In this document: piece by piece, positions 5,651 to 5,843 of the stretch
How the letters are laid out: the number at the start of each line of letters is the position of its first letter
Position numbering within the stretch: position 1 is the stretch's first letter
Assembly: GCA_945865355.1 (NCBI GenBank)
Contig: CAMBDN010000165.1
Location: 1-5,843, forward strand
Source: Legionella genomosp. 1
GTDB lineage: Bacteria > Pseudomonadota > Gammaproteobacteria > Legionellales > Legionellaceae
Length of the DNA stretch: 5,843 nucleotides
Direction of reading: 5' to 3'
The notes under the pieces: generated by a model
Databases searched by the model: none
The model's input: the letters and a program-made list of their open reading frames with translations, nothing else
Told to the model about the DNA's origin: nothing
Translations under genes and position numbers: made by a program

Positions 5651-5843
5651 CATACCCTTTAAACTTTGCATCGGGTGGCAAGCTATCTTTATCAACGTCG
5701 CAATCGACCCGTCGATCGATCTTCACGGTGCTTTTCTTTTTGGTTTTTTTTGTGCGTGGCTTTTGATCGCCACGCTTCTTTCTATCTGCTTCAGATGAGT
5801 GCTTTGGATCAACCGCATCAGTGCCTGTTGTTTGCTTTCGAAT
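5651..5843 (-). pseudogene. N-terminal-side fragment of an IS66-like transposase, interrupted by the transposon
   Basis: On the minus strand a frame enters from the right edge and stays open for 64 codons to the transposon tip. It has a lysine-rich linker (KKRGDQKPRTKKTKKK) followed by STVKIDRRVDCDVDKDSLPPDAKFKGY. The pattern 'LP.DA.FKGY' recalls a segment before the catalytic domain of IS66-like transposases; this is from memory and moderately sure. The true start lies beyond the window. The frame runs on into the transposon end for 26 more codons and stops at TGA (5573-5571), so any product would be truncated and fused to transposon-end sequence. The remainder of the gene is not found on the other side of the transposon. 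Confidence 0.5.

Noticed and set aside
790..5655. 5-bp target-site duplication
   Set aside because: The bases directly outside the tips, ttatc and catac, do not match, and shifting the boundary by a base or two does not produce a convincing duplication.

Overview
The window holds one complete-looking transposon of about 4.86 kb (795-5650), bounded by a perfect 23-bp terminal inverted repeat and set between two unrelated gene fragments. The DNA is AT-rich and gammaproteobacterial in style. The left flank encodes the C-terminal phosphotransfer (Hpt) domain of a hybrid sensor kinase that resembles kinases of Legionella and its relatives, so I infer a Legionellales-like host; this is recalled family resemblance, not a search result.

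Layout. 1-365: no confident gene; possible coding remnants, a long hairpin at 137-178 and mostly unexplained sequence. 366-794, minus strand: Hpt fragment, cut off at the transposon edge. 795-939: transposon left end, the 23-bp repeat plus four 22-bp transposase-binding-type repeats. 940-1081: AT-rich leader, the likely place for the recombinase operator/res site and the operon promoter. 1082-1699: serine recombinase. 1699-3312: TnsB/TniA-type DDE transposase. 3312-4286: TnsC/TniB/ExeA-like AAA+ ATPase. 4321-5364: DUF1016 (YhcG-like) PD-(D/E)XK nuclease. 5365-5504: short non-coding stretch. 5505-5650: right end, mirror image of the left. 5651-5843, minus strand: fragment resembling the N-terminal part of an IS66-like transposase.

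The four genes run in one direction; the first three overlap by a single base each and look translationally coupled. By family knowledge, the DDE transposase and its ATPase perform transposition on the repeat-rich ends, and the serine recombinase would resolve cointegrates. This recombinase/transposase/ATPase set recalls Tn552 and the Tn5053/Tn402 group, but no tniQ/tnsD target-selector gene and no tnsA lie inside the ends. The fourth gene is instead a PD-(D/E)XK nuclease, the fold class to which TnsA belongs, so it may be a transposition accessory or a small defence cargo.

The most interesting points are the nearly exact mirror symmetry of the ends (sites 26, 48, 90/91 and 123/124 bp in from each tip), the terminal repeat reading as an internal site with exactly 10 bp removed from its middle, the nuclease in place of TniQ/TnsA, and the absence of a target duplication between mismatched flanks.
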